The translations under genes were made by a program, and so were the position numbers. A model generated the notes under the pieces. It had not been told where the DNA came from. It saw nothing but the letters and a program-made list of their open reading frames with translations, and did no database searches. From Janthinobacterium sp. 344 (GTDB taxonomy: Bacteria > Pseudomonadota > Gammaproteobacteria > Burkholderiales > Burkholderiaceae_D), in contig NZ_FOKL01000006.1 of assembly GCF_900112025.1 (NCBI RefSeq), positions 1-64,000 of the forward strand: 64,000 nt of DNA, written 5' to 3'. This document shows positions 9,334 to 20,654 of the stretch, one piece after another. How positions within the stretch are numbered: the stretch's first letter is position 1; each line of letters starts with the position of its first letter.

Positions 9334-11223
9334 ATGACGCCATCCGCGCTCAAGCGCCCCCTGCTGTTCTCCCTGCTTGCCCTCAGCCTTGCCACCGCCT
9401 TTGCCGCTCCTGCGCCTGCCCCCGCGCAGACCGACCGCCAGGCCGACCGCTGGGATTTGACGGCCCTGTATCCAAACGATGCCGCTTTCGATGCCGACGC
9501 CAAAAAGCTGTCGGCCCAGCTGCAGCAGCTGGCCGCCTGCAAGGGGCAGTTGAAAGCCTCGCCGGCGCGCCTGAAAAGCTGCCTGGACCTGTACGCGGAT
9601 GCGCGCAAGCGCGTCAACATGCTCTATACGTATGCGGCGCAGTATTACGATCAGGACACGGGCGACAGCAAGGGCAACCAGCTGAACCAGCGTGCCGCCC
9701 TGCTGGGCAATGAGTTCAACCAGGCCACCACGTTCCTGCAGCCGGAAATCCTCGCCCTGGGCGCCAGGCGCATCGATGCCATGCTGGCGCAGGACAAGGG
9801 CTTGCAGCTGTACCGCTTCCAGCTGAGCAACATGCTGCGCAGCGCGCCGCATACGCTCGACGCGGCCGGCGAACAACTGGTGGCGCAATTCGGCCTGGCG
9901 ACCAGTTCGGCCGCCAGCGTCTACCGCACCCTGGCCAACGCGGAAATCCCCTGGCCCACCGTCAAACTGTCGGACGGCAAGGAAGTACGCCTCGACCAGG
10001 CCGCCTACACGAAATACCGCGGCGACGACAACCGCGCCGACCGCAAGCAGGTGTTCGACGCCTTCTTCGGCAAGTGGAAGGAGTACGAGCGCACCTTCGG
10101 CGAAACCCTGTACGGCCAGCTGAAGACGGACGCCGCGTATGCGAAGGTGCGCCATTACCCCGATTCGCAGAGCGCCGCGCTGGACGCCGACAATTTGCCG
10201 CCGGCCGTCTACCAGACCCTGATCGCCCAGACCAACGCCAACCTGCCCACCCTGCACCGCTACTTCAAGCTGCGCGCGCGCATGCTGGGCATCAAGGACC
10301 TGGCGTATTACGACGTGTATGCGCCGCTGCTGAAAAGCGACCGCACCTTCCCGCTGGCCGACGGCAAGCAGATGATGCTCGACTCCGTCGCGCCGCTGGG
10401 CGACGAGTATGTGCGCGCGCTGACGTCCGCCGTGAACGCGCGCTGGATGGATGTCTATCCGCGCCCGCGCAAGGTGGCGGGCGCCTACATGAATGGCGAC
10501 GCGTATGACGTGCACCCGTTCGTGCTGCTGAACTACACGGACAACTACGAGGCCGTCAGCACCTTGACGCATGAATGGGGCCACGCCATGCACTCGGTGC
10601 TGGCCAACAAGGCGCAGCCGTCGATCTATGCGCCGTACAGCATCTTCGTGGCGGAAATCGCCTCGACCACCAACGAGGCGCTGCTGCTCGACGCGCGCCT
10701 GAAGCAGGCCAAGGATGACGACGAGCGCCTGCTGTACCTGGGCGCGGCGCTGGAAAACCTGCGCGGCACCTTCTTCCGCCAGTCCATGTTCGCCGAATTC
10801 GAGGCTGCCATCCACGGCAAGGTGGACAAGGGCGAGTCGCTGACGGGCGAGGAGATCACGGCCATCTACGCCGGCATCCTCAAGCGCTACCACGGCGAGG
10901 CGCAGGGCGTCATGACCATCGACCCGGCCTACGCGCTGGAATGGGCCTACGTGCCGCACTTCTACCACGGCTTCTATGTGTTCCAGTACGCCACCTCGAT
11001 CGCGGCGGCGCAGGATTTCTCGCAGCGCATCCTCGACAAGGAACCGGGCGCGCTGGCCGCCTACCTGAAGATGCTCGGTGCAGGCGGTTCCGCGTATCCG
11101 TATGAACTGGTGAAGGCGGCCGGCGTCGACCTGGCCACGCCGAAACCGTACCAGGCGCTGGTGGCGCGCATGAACAGCATCATGGACCAGATCGAGGCGA
11201 TCGAAGCGAAGCGGGGGAAGTAA
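9334..11223 (+). CDS. Secreted M3-family oligoendopeptidase (PepF-like)
   Basis: 629 aa. N-terminal signal peptide (about 1-25, ending AFAAPAPA), so the enzyme is probably periplasmic, unlike the cytoplasmic PepF of Gram-positives. The zinc site HEWGH is at 413-417, followed by a downstream conserved Glu segment (EIASTTNEALL) typical of M3 peptidases, which cut short peptides. Stands alone; no operon partner downstream on this strand. Confidence 0.88.
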   Translation: MTPSALKRPLLFSLLALSLATAFAAPAPAPAQTDRQADRWDLTALYPNDAAFDADAKKLSAQLQQLAACKGQLKASPARLKSCLDLYADARKRVNMLYTYAAQYYDQDTGDSKGNQLNQRAALLGNEFNQATTFLQPEILALGARRIDAMLAQDKGLQLYRFQLSNMLRSAPHTLDAAGEQLVAQFGLATSSAASVYRTLANAEIPWPTVKLSDGKEVRLDQAAYTKYRGDDNRADRKQVFDAFFGKWKEYERTFGETLYGQLKTDAAYAKVRHYPDSQSAALDADNLPPAVYQTLIAQTNANLPTLHRYFKLRARMLGIKDLAYYDVYAPLLKSDRTFPLADGKQMMLDSVAPLGDEYVRALTSAVNARWMDVYPRPRKVAGAYMNGDAYDVHPFVLLNYTDNYEAVSTLTHEWGHAMHSVLANKAQPSIYAPYSIFVAEIASTTNEALLLDARLKQAKDDDERLLYLGAALENLRGTFFRQSMFAEFEAAIHGKVDKGESLTGEEITAIYAGILKRYHGEAQGVMTIDPAYALEWAYVPHFYHGFYVFQYATSIAAAQDFSQRILDKEPGALAAYLKMLGAGGSAYPYELVKAAGVDLATPKPYQALVARMNSIMDQIEAIEAKRGK

Positions 11224-11259
11224 GCCGCTTGCAAGCCGACGCAACCCCAAGCGAAGGCT

Positions 11260-11298
11260 GGGGTCAGACCCCCACACACGTTAGCGCAAGCCTCTGCG

Positions 11299-11323
<25 letters not shown>
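11260..11323. repeat. GGGGTCAGACCC inverted-repeat element, copy 1
   Basis: GGGGTCAGACCC (11260-11271) and its inverted copy GGGTCTGACCCC (11312-11323) enclose about 40 bp, forming a long hairpin whose stem continues into CACAC/GTGTT with a few mismatches. The centre contains CGTTAGCGCAA, a string seen again at 13262. The element covers the stop codon and last codons of the minus-strand Kef antiporter gene. A related copy sits near 26081. It may double as a transcription terminator between the two convergent genes. Confidence 0.75.
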
Positions 11324-13125
<1,802 letters not shown>

Positions 13126-13230
13126 GGGGATTCCGGGCAGAGATGTGGATGAAACAACATCATGCCTGAAGTGGCGCGCCCCCGCCAAAATCGAGTCCCC
13201 ATCCGGCGCTGGCCAGCGCCGCGTCCTGCC

Positions 13231-13275
13231 AACGCAAGACGTGCCATTCCAGCCTGTCTTGCGTTAGCGCAAATG
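13231..13275. repeat. Inverted repeats between the Kef and KAP genes
   Basis: Perfect 10-bp inverted repeat AACGCAAGAC (13231-13240)/GTCTTGCGTT (13256-13265) with a 15-nt loop, overlapping a second hairpin TTGCG-TTAG-CGCAA (13259-13272). It lies between two divergent genes and could be an operator or part of an intergenic repeat family. Confidence 0.5.
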
Positions 13276-13372
13276 GCCGCGGCTCAAACCGGCAAGAATC
13301 GTCATGGCGCCTGACGACTGGGGCCACGTGGCGCAACCATCCCGGATGCGCCAGTACCGGAGTTCACCTCTC

Positions 13373-15865
13373 ATGCAACAACGCCCACCCAACGATGGCA
13401 CGCCAGCGCAGCCCATCCCCCATCCTTCCTCCCCTGCCGCTGCCAAGGCCACGCCGCAAGGGCATCGCCAAGCGGCCAGCGCGGCGGCATCGGAGGGCGA
13501 GGATGCCCTGCCCGCGCCGGGGGAAGAGCTGCTCGCGCTGCTCGGCATGGCCCATGCGCTGGGCATGAAAAAGGCGTTGGCCGATCGCTCCATCAGCATC
13601 AGTACCAGCATGCTGTTCTTTGCGCTGGCCAGCAGCGATACCGTACCGCCCCTGCCGCAGCAGCCGAGTTCCCCTGCGGGCGTCTGCTTTGCGAGCGTTT
13701 TGAAAGAGCTGGCGCAGGAGCGTTACCAGCAGGTGTGGGACGCCTACTTTCATTTTCCGCAGTCCGATTTCAGCTGGACAGGCGATTTCAGCGATGCCGG
13801 CAAGCTTCCGCTTTCCACCAATGCGCGCATCTGGCTGCAAGCTGCGGCACGCTACGCGCGGCAATCCCAACGCCAGCAAGTGGAGCTTGCCGACTTCATC
13901 GGGGCATTCTGGGGACTCGCACAGGGACGATGCCTGGAAAAACTGCAGCAGATGGGCGTCGATATCGCCATGCTGCGCAGCCAGTACGAACATGACCTGC
14001 TGTCAGGGCACATACCGGAAGCGCCGGCCAGGAAAGGGGCGGCGTCGCCGCCTTCGCCGACAACGCAGTCCAACCATATTCGCCAGTATCTGCAGCATGA
14101 CCGTGCCTCACACCTCGATCAGATGGGTTTCCATCGCTATGCGATCGCCGTTGCGGCCTTTCTCACCAGCGGCGATACGCACGGCCCCATCAGCATCAGC
14201 ATCCAGGCGCCATGGGGCGCGGGTAAATCCTCGCTCATGCGCCAGATCCAATTTGAGCTCGAGCCCGCCGCGAACCCGCCTGTCAAGCAGGACAGCATCA
14301 CCACGCGCAGAGTCTTGCAATTTCTTAACCGCCAGAGGTCATCCGCGCCACCAGCGAACATCAATACCGGCAAGCGCTGGACCATCTGGTTCAATGCCTG
14401 GAAGTATGAAAGTTCGGAACAGGTCTGGGCCGGCCTCGTCGACGCCATCGTCAGCCAGGTCAGCGACCGCTTGCCCGCCGCCGAGCGCGAGCTTTTCCTG
14501 CTGCGCCTGAACCTTTCCCGCATCGACGACGGCTTGGTGCGCAAGAAAATATATGACCGCGTCGCCACCCTCTGGTGGGTCAGCATCCGTCGCTGGGCGC
14601 TCACCGCCGGGGCATTGATACTCAGCTTCGGCACTGTCTCGGCGCTCATTTCCCATGTCATTCCCGAGCGCCAGGATTGGAGCGCCGCCAGCCTGTCCGG
14701 CGCCGCTGGCACGCAGGTGGCCATCGCGATGTATGCCGTATGGGCCTTCTTTCAATCCAGGAAAAAAATAGAGGATGAGCCGGCGACATTCAGCCTCGCC
14801 GAGTATATGCGCGTGCCCGACTATGCGAAATCGGTGGGCATCATGCATCACATCCATCAGGACTTGCAGCGGGTGGTCGAAACTTTGCCGAATCGCAAGA
14901 TGCAAGATGGCAGCGGCACGCTCGTCAATGAACCGCTGGTCATCTTTATCGATGACCTCGATCGTTGCTCACCGAATAAAATTGCCAGCGTGATCGAAGG
15001 ACTCAACACCTTCCTTGCCGGTGACCGGTCCGAATTTCTCTTTGTCATCGGCATGGATCCCCAAGTGGTGGCCGCCGCGCTCGAGCATGCGCACAGGGAC
15101 GTCAAGAGCCATTTGCCCGCCTATGAGCAGACAGTGCCACTGGGTTGGCGCTACATGGATAAATTTATCCAGCTGGCGTTTACCATTCCTCCTGGCCGCG
15201 ACTTGAAAAACGATACCTTCATCGACTACCTTATCGGTGCCGATACGTCAGCGGCGCCCGCCGCGCCAGATAGCCAACCTGGCGCGACGGCCGGGCCACG
15301 GCACGAAGCGCCTGCCGACGATCCGAGCGCGAACGAAACTGCAGCGTACCAGCGGCAGCGCGAAGCAAGCAGGCAGTTCCACAGCGATGGCAAGGATGTG
15401 CAACAGATCATGCGCTCGATTAGCCGGGAATATGCCTCCAGCCCTCGCGAGATCAAACGTACGCTGAATTTTGTCCGCTTTCTTTTGCTGCTGCGTATCT
15501 CGCGCACGGCACACCAGCGGCCCACGCCAGCATTGGCACAATATCAGCGCTGGGCCGTGCTGTGCATGCGCTGGCCGGATCTGGCGCTCTGGCTGCAATG
15601 GGGCAACGCCAATCCGCCGCATGCGGAGACGTCCGCCGCCTTCGACAATATGACGGCGCAGCGCTTGTCCTTGCTCGAGCAATGCACCGTAACTGCCAAT
15701 GGGGCCTGGGAGGAGTGGGGCAAGCGCGCTGCCGACACCCTGGGTTTGCCCATCGGGAAAGTCAGCTGGCTGGCCAACCCCGATATCTATCAGTTTTTTG
15801 TCCAGGAAAATCGGCAGCCTCCCGCGGAGCGCATTTCCGCGGGGGCTGCCATTGGCTACTACTAA
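13373..15865 (+). CDS. KAP-family P-loop NTPase with an N-terminal Clp-N-like domain
   Basis: 830 aa from this start. Residues about 50-210 contain two helical blocks resembling the ClpA/ClpB N-domain repeat (ISISTSMLFFALAS; NARIWLQAAARYARQSQRQQ then GRCLEKLQQMGVD). The KAP NTPase follows: Walker A APWGAGKSS (279-287), WFNAWKYES, two membrane helices around 407-426 and 446-460 inside the NTPase, and Walker B VIFIDDLDR (about 523-531). A low-complexity insert precedes the C-terminal part. KAP proteins are membrane-tethered ATPases of poorly known role, some tied to phage exclusion. The ATG at 13373 has GGAG 10 nt upstream; ATGs at 13304 and 13346 lack one. No operon partners; it abuts the convergent M14 gene with no spacer. 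Confidence 0.85.
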   Translation: MQQRPPNDGTPAQPIPHPSSPAAAKATPQGHRQAASAAASEGEDALPAPGEELLALLGMAHALGMKKALADRSISISTSMLFFALASSDTVPPLPQQPSSPAGVCFASVLKELAQERYQQVWDAYFHFPQSDFSWTGDFSDAGKLPLSTNARIWLQAAARYARQSQRQQVELADFIGAFWGLAQGRCLEKLQQMGVDIAMLRSQYEHDLLSGHIPEAPARKGAASPPSPTTQSNHIRQYLQHDRASHLDQMGFHRYAIAVAAFLTSGDTHGPISISIQAPWGAGKSSLMRQIQFELEPAANPPVKQDSITTRRVLQFLNRQRSSAPPANINTGKRWTIWFNAWKYESSEQVWAGLVDAIVSQVSDRLPAAERELFLLRLNLSRIDDGLVRKKIYDRVATLWWVSIRRWALTAGALILSFGTVSALISHVIPERQDWSAASLSGAAGTQVAIAMYAVWAFFQSRKKIEDEPATFSLAEYMRVPDYAKSVGIMHHIHQDLQRVVETLPNRKMQDGSGTLVNEPLVIFIDDLDRCSPNKIASVIEGLNTFLAGDRSEFLFVIGMDPQVVAAALEHAHRDVKSHLPAYEQTVPLGWRYMDKFIQLAFTIPPGRDLKNDTFIDYLIGADTSAAPAAPDSQPGATAGPRHEAPADDPSANETAAYQRQREASRQFHSDGKDVQQIMRSISREYASSPREIKRTLNFVRFLLLLRISRTAHQRPTPALAQYQRWAVLCMRWPDLALWLQWGNANPPHAETSAAFDNMTAQRLSLLEQCTVTANGAWEEWGKRAADTLGLPIGKVSWLANPDIYQFFVQENRQPPAERISAGAAIGYY

Positions 15866-17641
15866 TTAATCGCCCACTGGCGCCACCTCCGTGCGCAGCA
15901 CCGGATACAGATTCAGGCGCTCATCCCAGGAAGCGTGGCGGCGGGCGAAGAATTCCAGGCGCGCCTGCGGGCTTTTGGCGAAGGCGGGATCACTGGCCAG
16001 CTTCTGGTGGAACTGCGCCGCCAGCGCCGGGTCGGCCGCCAGCTGGGCGCGCGCCACGTCTTCGGCTACGTAGTCTTCCATGTATTCCTTGCGTTCGAAG
16101 GCCGTGTTGAAGCTGCCCCAGGCCAGCAGCGAATCGGGCGCGCGCGGCTCCAGCAGGGCCACCACCAGGCGCGCCTTGGCCTGGTTGACGGGCACGTACA
16201 GGGCGCCGGCGCCGATCACGCGCGCCTCGTCCTGCCATTCACCCTGCACGGCCGCCGTCTGGCGCCCCTCGAACGACTGCGCGCCGAACGTCACTTGCGT
16301 GGCGCGGAACGCCTGCACCGGCTGCTGGCCCCAGGCTGTGGCCAGCACCTGGTAAGTGACGCCATGCTGACGCAGCTTGGCCGCCACCATCGGCGCCTGC
16401 GCGGCCGGCACCAGGTAGCCGGCCTTCGGCGCGGCCTGCTGCAGGTCGGGCACGATCTCGTCGCGCAGCGGCACGGTCCACAGCTGCGGCGTGTTTTCAT
16501 CGTAGCGCGTCATCAGCGCGCCGGAGATTTCGGATGGCGTGCGCGTATAGGCATAGCCGCGAAACGCGATCAGATGGCTCTTCTGCGTCGTCTTGTAGGT
16601 GAGCGGCAAGGTACTGCCGGCCAGCCGCGCCGCGCGGCTGTCCGCCTCGAGCGCCGTTTGCCGCCACTGCGCGCCGTGCCGGGCCACTTGCGACAGCAAG
16701 GAGACGATGGTGTTGCGCGTGATGCGCACGCGGGTCGGATAATCCTTCCACGAGTGGGTTTCCACCAGCACGCCGAAGCGGTTGCGCAGCAGGAAATAGC
16801 CGTGCGAAAAGCGCGGGTTCGGCGCCGAGTCGACAAAGCCCGATTGCGGATTGTCTTCTTCCGCGAACGAGATATAGAACGGCTTCGGGTCCGAGCCCTG
16901 TTTTGCCAGGTCGGCCAGGACGTTGTCGCGCAACGCCGTGCCGGCCACGCGCAAGGCAGCATCGCCCGCATGCACGGGTTCGACCTGGATCGAGATGTCC
17001 GGTTCGAACTGCGCGCCATCGGTGACGTGCAGGTCGACATACGCCAGCGGGTCCCAGGCATTGACCAGCGCCAGCATATGCTGCATCTCCGGGGAATCCG
17101 CCTTCACGTAGTCGCGGTTCAAGTTGAAATTTTGCGCCGTGCTGCGCCAGCCCATTTCCACGGGACCGCGCTGGTTCGGCCGGTTCCACTGGCCGAAGCG
17201 CTCGTGGCCATCGACATTAAACACGGGCACGAACAGCAGCACCTGTTTGTCCAGCGCGCCCGGCGCCGCCTTGCCTTCCAGGACTTCGCGCAGGGCCTGG
17301 AAACCGGCATCCTTGCCATCGATCTCGCCCGCATGGATGCCGCCCTGCACCAGCAGCACGGGCAGCTTGCGGCGCGCCGCCTGGGCCGCCGTCAGGGCGC
17401 CCGTGTTCGTCACGGCCAGCGCCAGCATCGGACGGTTTTCCGGCGTGCGGCCAAATTCCACGCAGCGCACCTGCTTCGGATAACGGGCCTGGAACTGCCG
17501 GCACAGGGCTTCCACTTCCGCATAGCGGCCCGTCGTCAGGAAACCGGAGCGCTCGGCCACCGTGGTCAATGGCGAGGCGGCGTAGGCAGGCAGGGCAAAG
17601 GTGGACAGCAAGGCGGTGGACAGCAGGGCGTGGCGTAGCAT
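15866..17641 (-). CDS. Secreted M14-family zinc carboxypeptidase
   Basis: 591 aa with a signal peptide ending AYA (about residue 21). Zinc ligands H103 and E106 (GGIHAGEIDG) and H205 (VDLHVTDG), substrate-binding R176 (NRDY) and the general base E294 (VETHSW) all fit the M14 metallocarboxypeptidases, which remove C-terminal residues from peptides. The start at 17641 gives a clean signal peptide and has a GGAG upstream; the longer in-frame start adds nine residues. Upstream on the same strand is a TonB-dependent receptor, but a strong terminator separates them. Confidence 0.88.
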   Translation of the reverse strand: MLRHALLSTALLSTFALPAYAASPLTTVAERSGFLTTGRYAEVEALCRQFQARYPKQVRCVEFGRTPENRPMLALAVTNTGALTAAQAARRKLPVLLVQGGIHAGEIDGKDAGFQALREVLEGKAAPGALDKQVLLFVPVFNVDGHERFGQWNRPNQRGPVEMGWRSTAQNFNLNRDYVKADSPEMQHMLALVNAWDPLAYVDLHVTDGAQFEPDISIQVEPVHAGDAALRVAGTALRDNVLADLAKQGSDPKPFYISFAEEDNPQSGFVDSAPNPRFSHGYFLLRNRFGVLVETHSWKDYPTRVRITRNTIVSLLSQVARHGAQWRQTALEADSRAARLAGSTLPLTYKTTQKSHLIAFRGYAYTRTPSEISGALMTRYDENTPQLWTVPLRDEIVPDLQQAAPKAGYLVPAAQAPMVAAKLRQHGVTYQVLATAWGQQPVQAFRATQVTFGAQSFEGRQTAAVQGEWQDEARVIGAGALYVPVNQAKARLVVALLEPRAPDSLLAWGSFNTAFERKEYMEDYVAEDVARAQLAADPALAAQFHQKLASDPAFAKSPQARLEFFARRHASWDERLNLYPVLRTEVAPVGD

Positions 17642-17710
17642 CGGAAGGGCTCCGGCGAGAGTGGACAAGCGGGCAATTATAGGGGCGGTGACGCGCGTAA
17701 AACCGCGGCG

Positions 17711-17751
17711 AAAAATAAAAAAGCCGGCACAGCGTGCGCTGTCCCGGCTTT
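17711..17751 (-). terminator. Intrinsic terminator of the TonB-dependent receptor gene
   Basis: On the minus strand a long stem (AAAGCCGGGACAGCG pairing with CGCTGTGCCGGCTTT, one bulge) is followed by a T-rich run. It sits 18 bp behind the receptor stop codon. Confidence 0.88.
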
Positions 17752-17768
17752 GCTCTGGCGAGCGTGAG

Positions 17769-20492
17769 TTAGGAACCGAAATGATAATTAAATTCGACCC
17801 AGCCCTGGCGGCCTTGCGGGCTGTAGTTACCCACCGGGTAGTACGGCCAGCCGCCGCTGTTGTCGCGCTTGACCGTATCGAGGACGTTGTTGATGATCAG
17901 CGACAGGGTGGCGCGGTCGCTGATGCGGTACACGGTGCTGATGTTGGCCAGGGCCGTCGGCGTCAGGTAGGCCGTGCCGGCACTGTTCGGGATCTTGCCG
18001 TAGCGCGTCACCAGCAAGGTGTTCGACCAGTCGCCCGCGCTCCAGTTGACGCTCAGGTTCAGCTTGTCCGGCCAATCCGTGCTGCTCATGTCCTTGAGCT
18101 CGTCGATCTCTTCGTCGCCCACGAACTGCTGCGACTTCTTGCTCAGCACCTTGGCATAGTTGGCCTTGAAGGCGAAGCGGCCATAGTCCGTCGTGCGCAG
18201 CAAATACTTCAGGCTGATATCGACGCCGCTGGTGCTCTGCTTGGCCGCATTGATCGGATTGACGGTGATGGTCTTGATCTCGCCGGCGCGGTTCAAGGCA
18301 TTCGCGGCAAAGCGCTCCACGCGGTTCAGGGTATCGACGCAGGTCGGCGACGTGATGTCGGTCTTGCCCAGGCGGCAATCGGCTTCGTCGCGCAGGATCT
18401 TGTCGGCGCTCAGGTTGGTCACCAGGTCGTCGATCTTGATGTTCCAGTAGTCGACGGAGACGTCGAAATTGGAGCTCGGCGACCAGACGGCGCCCACGCC
18501 AAACGACTTGCCCTTTTCCGACTGCAGGTCCTTGCTGCCGTTCTGCACATAGTCGGCGCCCGGCGATTTATTCGCGTAGTCGCAGTCCTCGATGGCCTGT
18601 CCGGCGGCGCCGCAACGGTAGTAGTCGGTGGTGCTCGAATAGTAGCCCGTGCCGCGCGCCTTGTAGATGTAGTTCATGTCCGGTGCGCGGAAGCTGGTGG
18701 CGTAGTTGGCGCGGAACAGCACTTCCTTCGTCGGACGCAGCTCCAGCCCGCCGTTATAGGTGAACTTGCCATCGCTGCGGCCGGCAAAGTTGTAGCGGTC
18801 GTAGCGTCCGGCCAGGGTGCCCGTCAGCTTCTCGTGCAGCGGCAGGTTGACTTCGGCGCCCAGCGCGTAGCGCGTGCGCGTGCCGGCCGTGATGTCGGAC
18901 TTGGTGGCGACGTTGAAATAGCCTTCATTGAGGCGCGCATCGGGCACGTTGCTGAAGCCCTGCTTGCCCGCTTCGGCGATGGTGGCGATCTTCGCCACGC
19001 CGGCCGGCAGCTGGAACAGGTCGCCGTTGGTGGCCAGGCTCAGGGTATTCGTCCAGGCCTTGTCGTCGCTGTCGGAATTGCCCGTGATGCTGTCGAACTC
19101 GGCGGCCGTCAGGCGGCGCGACAGGCGCGCAGGGTCCGGCGCGTAAATGGCCACGCCATTCGCGTCCGTGCCCAGTTTCGGTCCCAGGAAGAAGCTGTCG
19201 ATATTGGCCAGCGCGCGCGGCGTGTGGCTTTCGCTCTTGTACAGCGAGGCGTTGTAGTTGGCTTCATACTGCCACGATGCCGTGCCGGGAATGCGGCCCT
19301 TGGCGCCCAGCGAGATGGCGGTGGCCAGGTCGTCCCACTTGCGGTTGTAGCGCGACACGCCGCCCATTTCCTCGGGCGAGATGTAGCGCGTCCATGCCTC
19401 GTAATTGCCCGTGGTCTGGTTCTTGAAATAGCTGTTGCCCGTCGATGAAGACGTCCACGAAGGGCCGCGCGTATTGTTTTCCGTGGCGTTCTTGCCGATC
19501 AGGAAATCGGCGAACAAGGTCGTTTCCGGCGACAGCTCGTAGTTGGCGCTGCCGAACACGTTCTGGCTCTGGTTCTTGGTCTGCGTCGTCCAGTAGGTCG
19601 GGCCTACTTTCGGGCTGGCGCAATAGCTGCCGTTCTTGGCCTGGTACTTGATGACGCTGCCGCCGAACAGGTCGCCGAACTGGCTGCAGGTGTCGCCCAG
19701 GTCCTGGTAGGTGCCGGACGTGCCGGCCTGCACCACGCGGCGCGAAGCGATATTCGTCGGCGTGCCCGAGCGCGTGGACATGAAGTCGCGCTCCAGGCTC
19801 GACAGCGGATCGCGCTGGCTCAGCTCCACGCTGAACAGGGTATGCAGCTTGTCGAAATTGCCGCCGCCCGTCAGCTGCACGCGCTGGTTGCCGCCGCCGC
19901 CGCGCGTGGTGGTGCCCGCCTTGACATTGATGTCAAAGCCTTCCGTCTGTTTTTTCAGGATCACGTTGATCACGCCGGCGATCGCATCCGAGCCATAGAT
20001 GGCCGAGGCGCCGCCGTTGAGGATCTCGATGCGGTCGACGATACTCGACGGGATATTCGCCAGGTTGGTGAAGTTCACCGTGCCTTCGTAGGCGACGGGG
20101 AAATCGGCCAGGCGGCGGCCGTTCAGCAGGATCAAGGTGTGGTTCGGGCCCAGGCCGCGCAGGCTGATGGTGTTGGCCGATGGCGTGAAGGTGTTGCCGA
20201 AGTCTTCGCCTTGCGTAAAGCCGCTGTTCTGCACCTGGTTGCTCAAGGCGTCATAGACGTTCTTATAGCCTTGCTTGGTGATCTCGTCGCCGGTGAGGAT
20301 GGTGACGGGCGACGGGCCTTCCAGGCTGGCGCGGGGAATGCGCGAACCGGTCACGACGACCGCGTGCGCGCTCGCTTCCGGCTGGGTGTCGGCGGCTGGC
20401 GCGGCATTCTGTGCCTGCGCCTGGCTGGCGGTGCCGCCCAGGATGGCCAGTACGGCAACGCTGAGCGGGGTTAACTTGAATTGTCTAGGCAT
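17769..20492 (-). CDS. TonB-dependent outer-membrane receptor
   Basis: 907 aa. Signal peptide ends near AQAQ (about residue 28); a plug domain follows (HAVVVTGSRIPRASLEG; LRGLGPNHTLILLNGRRL; NGGASAIYGSDAIAGVINV), then a large beta barrel ending in an aromatic strand (FNYHFGS). The VVVTGSRI start and the plug sequence resemble receptors of the peptide/carbohydrate-uptake type rather than siderophore receptors, but the ligand cannot be told. The nearest genes encode secreted peptidases (M14, S41), which would fit peptide use. ATG at 20492 chosen because it begins the signal peptide. Confidence 0.9.
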   Translation of the reverse strand: MPRQFKLTPLSVAVLAILGGTASQAQAQNAAPAADTQPEASAHAVVVTGSRIPRASLEGPSPVTILTGDEITKQGYKNVYDALSNQVQNSGFTQGEDFGNTFTPSANTISLRGLGPNHTLILLNGRRLADFPVAYEGTVNFTNLANIPSSIVDRIEILNGGASAIYGSDAIAGVINVILKKQTEGFDINVKAGTTTRGGGGNQRVQLTGGGNFDKLHTLFSVELSQRDPLSSLERDFMSTRSGTPTNIASRRVVQAGTSGTYQDLGDTCSQFGDLFGGSVIKYQAKNGSYCASPKVGPTYWTTQTKNQSQNVFGSANYELSPETTLFADFLIGKNATENNTRGPSWTSSSTGNSYFKNQTTGNYEAWTRYISPEEMGGVSRYNRKWDDLATAISLGAKGRIPGTASWQYEANYNASLYKSESHTPRALANIDSFFLGPKLGTDANGVAIYAPDPARLSRRLTAAEFDSITGNSDSDDKAWTNTLSLATNGDLFQLPAGVAKIATIAEAGKQGFSNVPDARLNEGYFNVATKSDITAGTRTRYALGAEVNLPLHEKLTGTLAGRYDRYNFAGRSDGKFTYNGGLELRPTKEVLFRANYATSFRAPDMNYIYKARGTGYYSSTTDYYRCGAAGQAIEDCDYANKSPGADYVQNGSKDLQSEKGKSFGVGAVWSPSSNFDVSVDYWNIKIDDLVTNLSADKILRDEADCRLGKTDITSPTCVDTLNRVERFAANALNRAGEIKTITVNPINAAKQSTSGVDISLKYLLRTTDYGRFAFKANYAKVLSKKSQQFVGDEEIDELKDMSSTDWPDKLNLSVNWSAGDWSNTLLVTRYGKIPNSAGTAYLTPTALANISTVYRISDRATLSLIINNVLDTVKRDNSGGWPYYPVGNYSPQGRQGWVEFNYHFGS

Positions 20493-20654
20493 CTTTGCGC
20501 TTCTCAAGGTGGGAGAAAGACTGAAAGATATCAAGATGTCAGTATTTACAGAACGAATACTTTCATCTTTCTATATACCATTATTGTTATATGGAAATAT
20601 TTCATGGAAGAAAACCGCGCCAGTGTCGACGCGGCCAGAAGAACAAAGCCCCGG

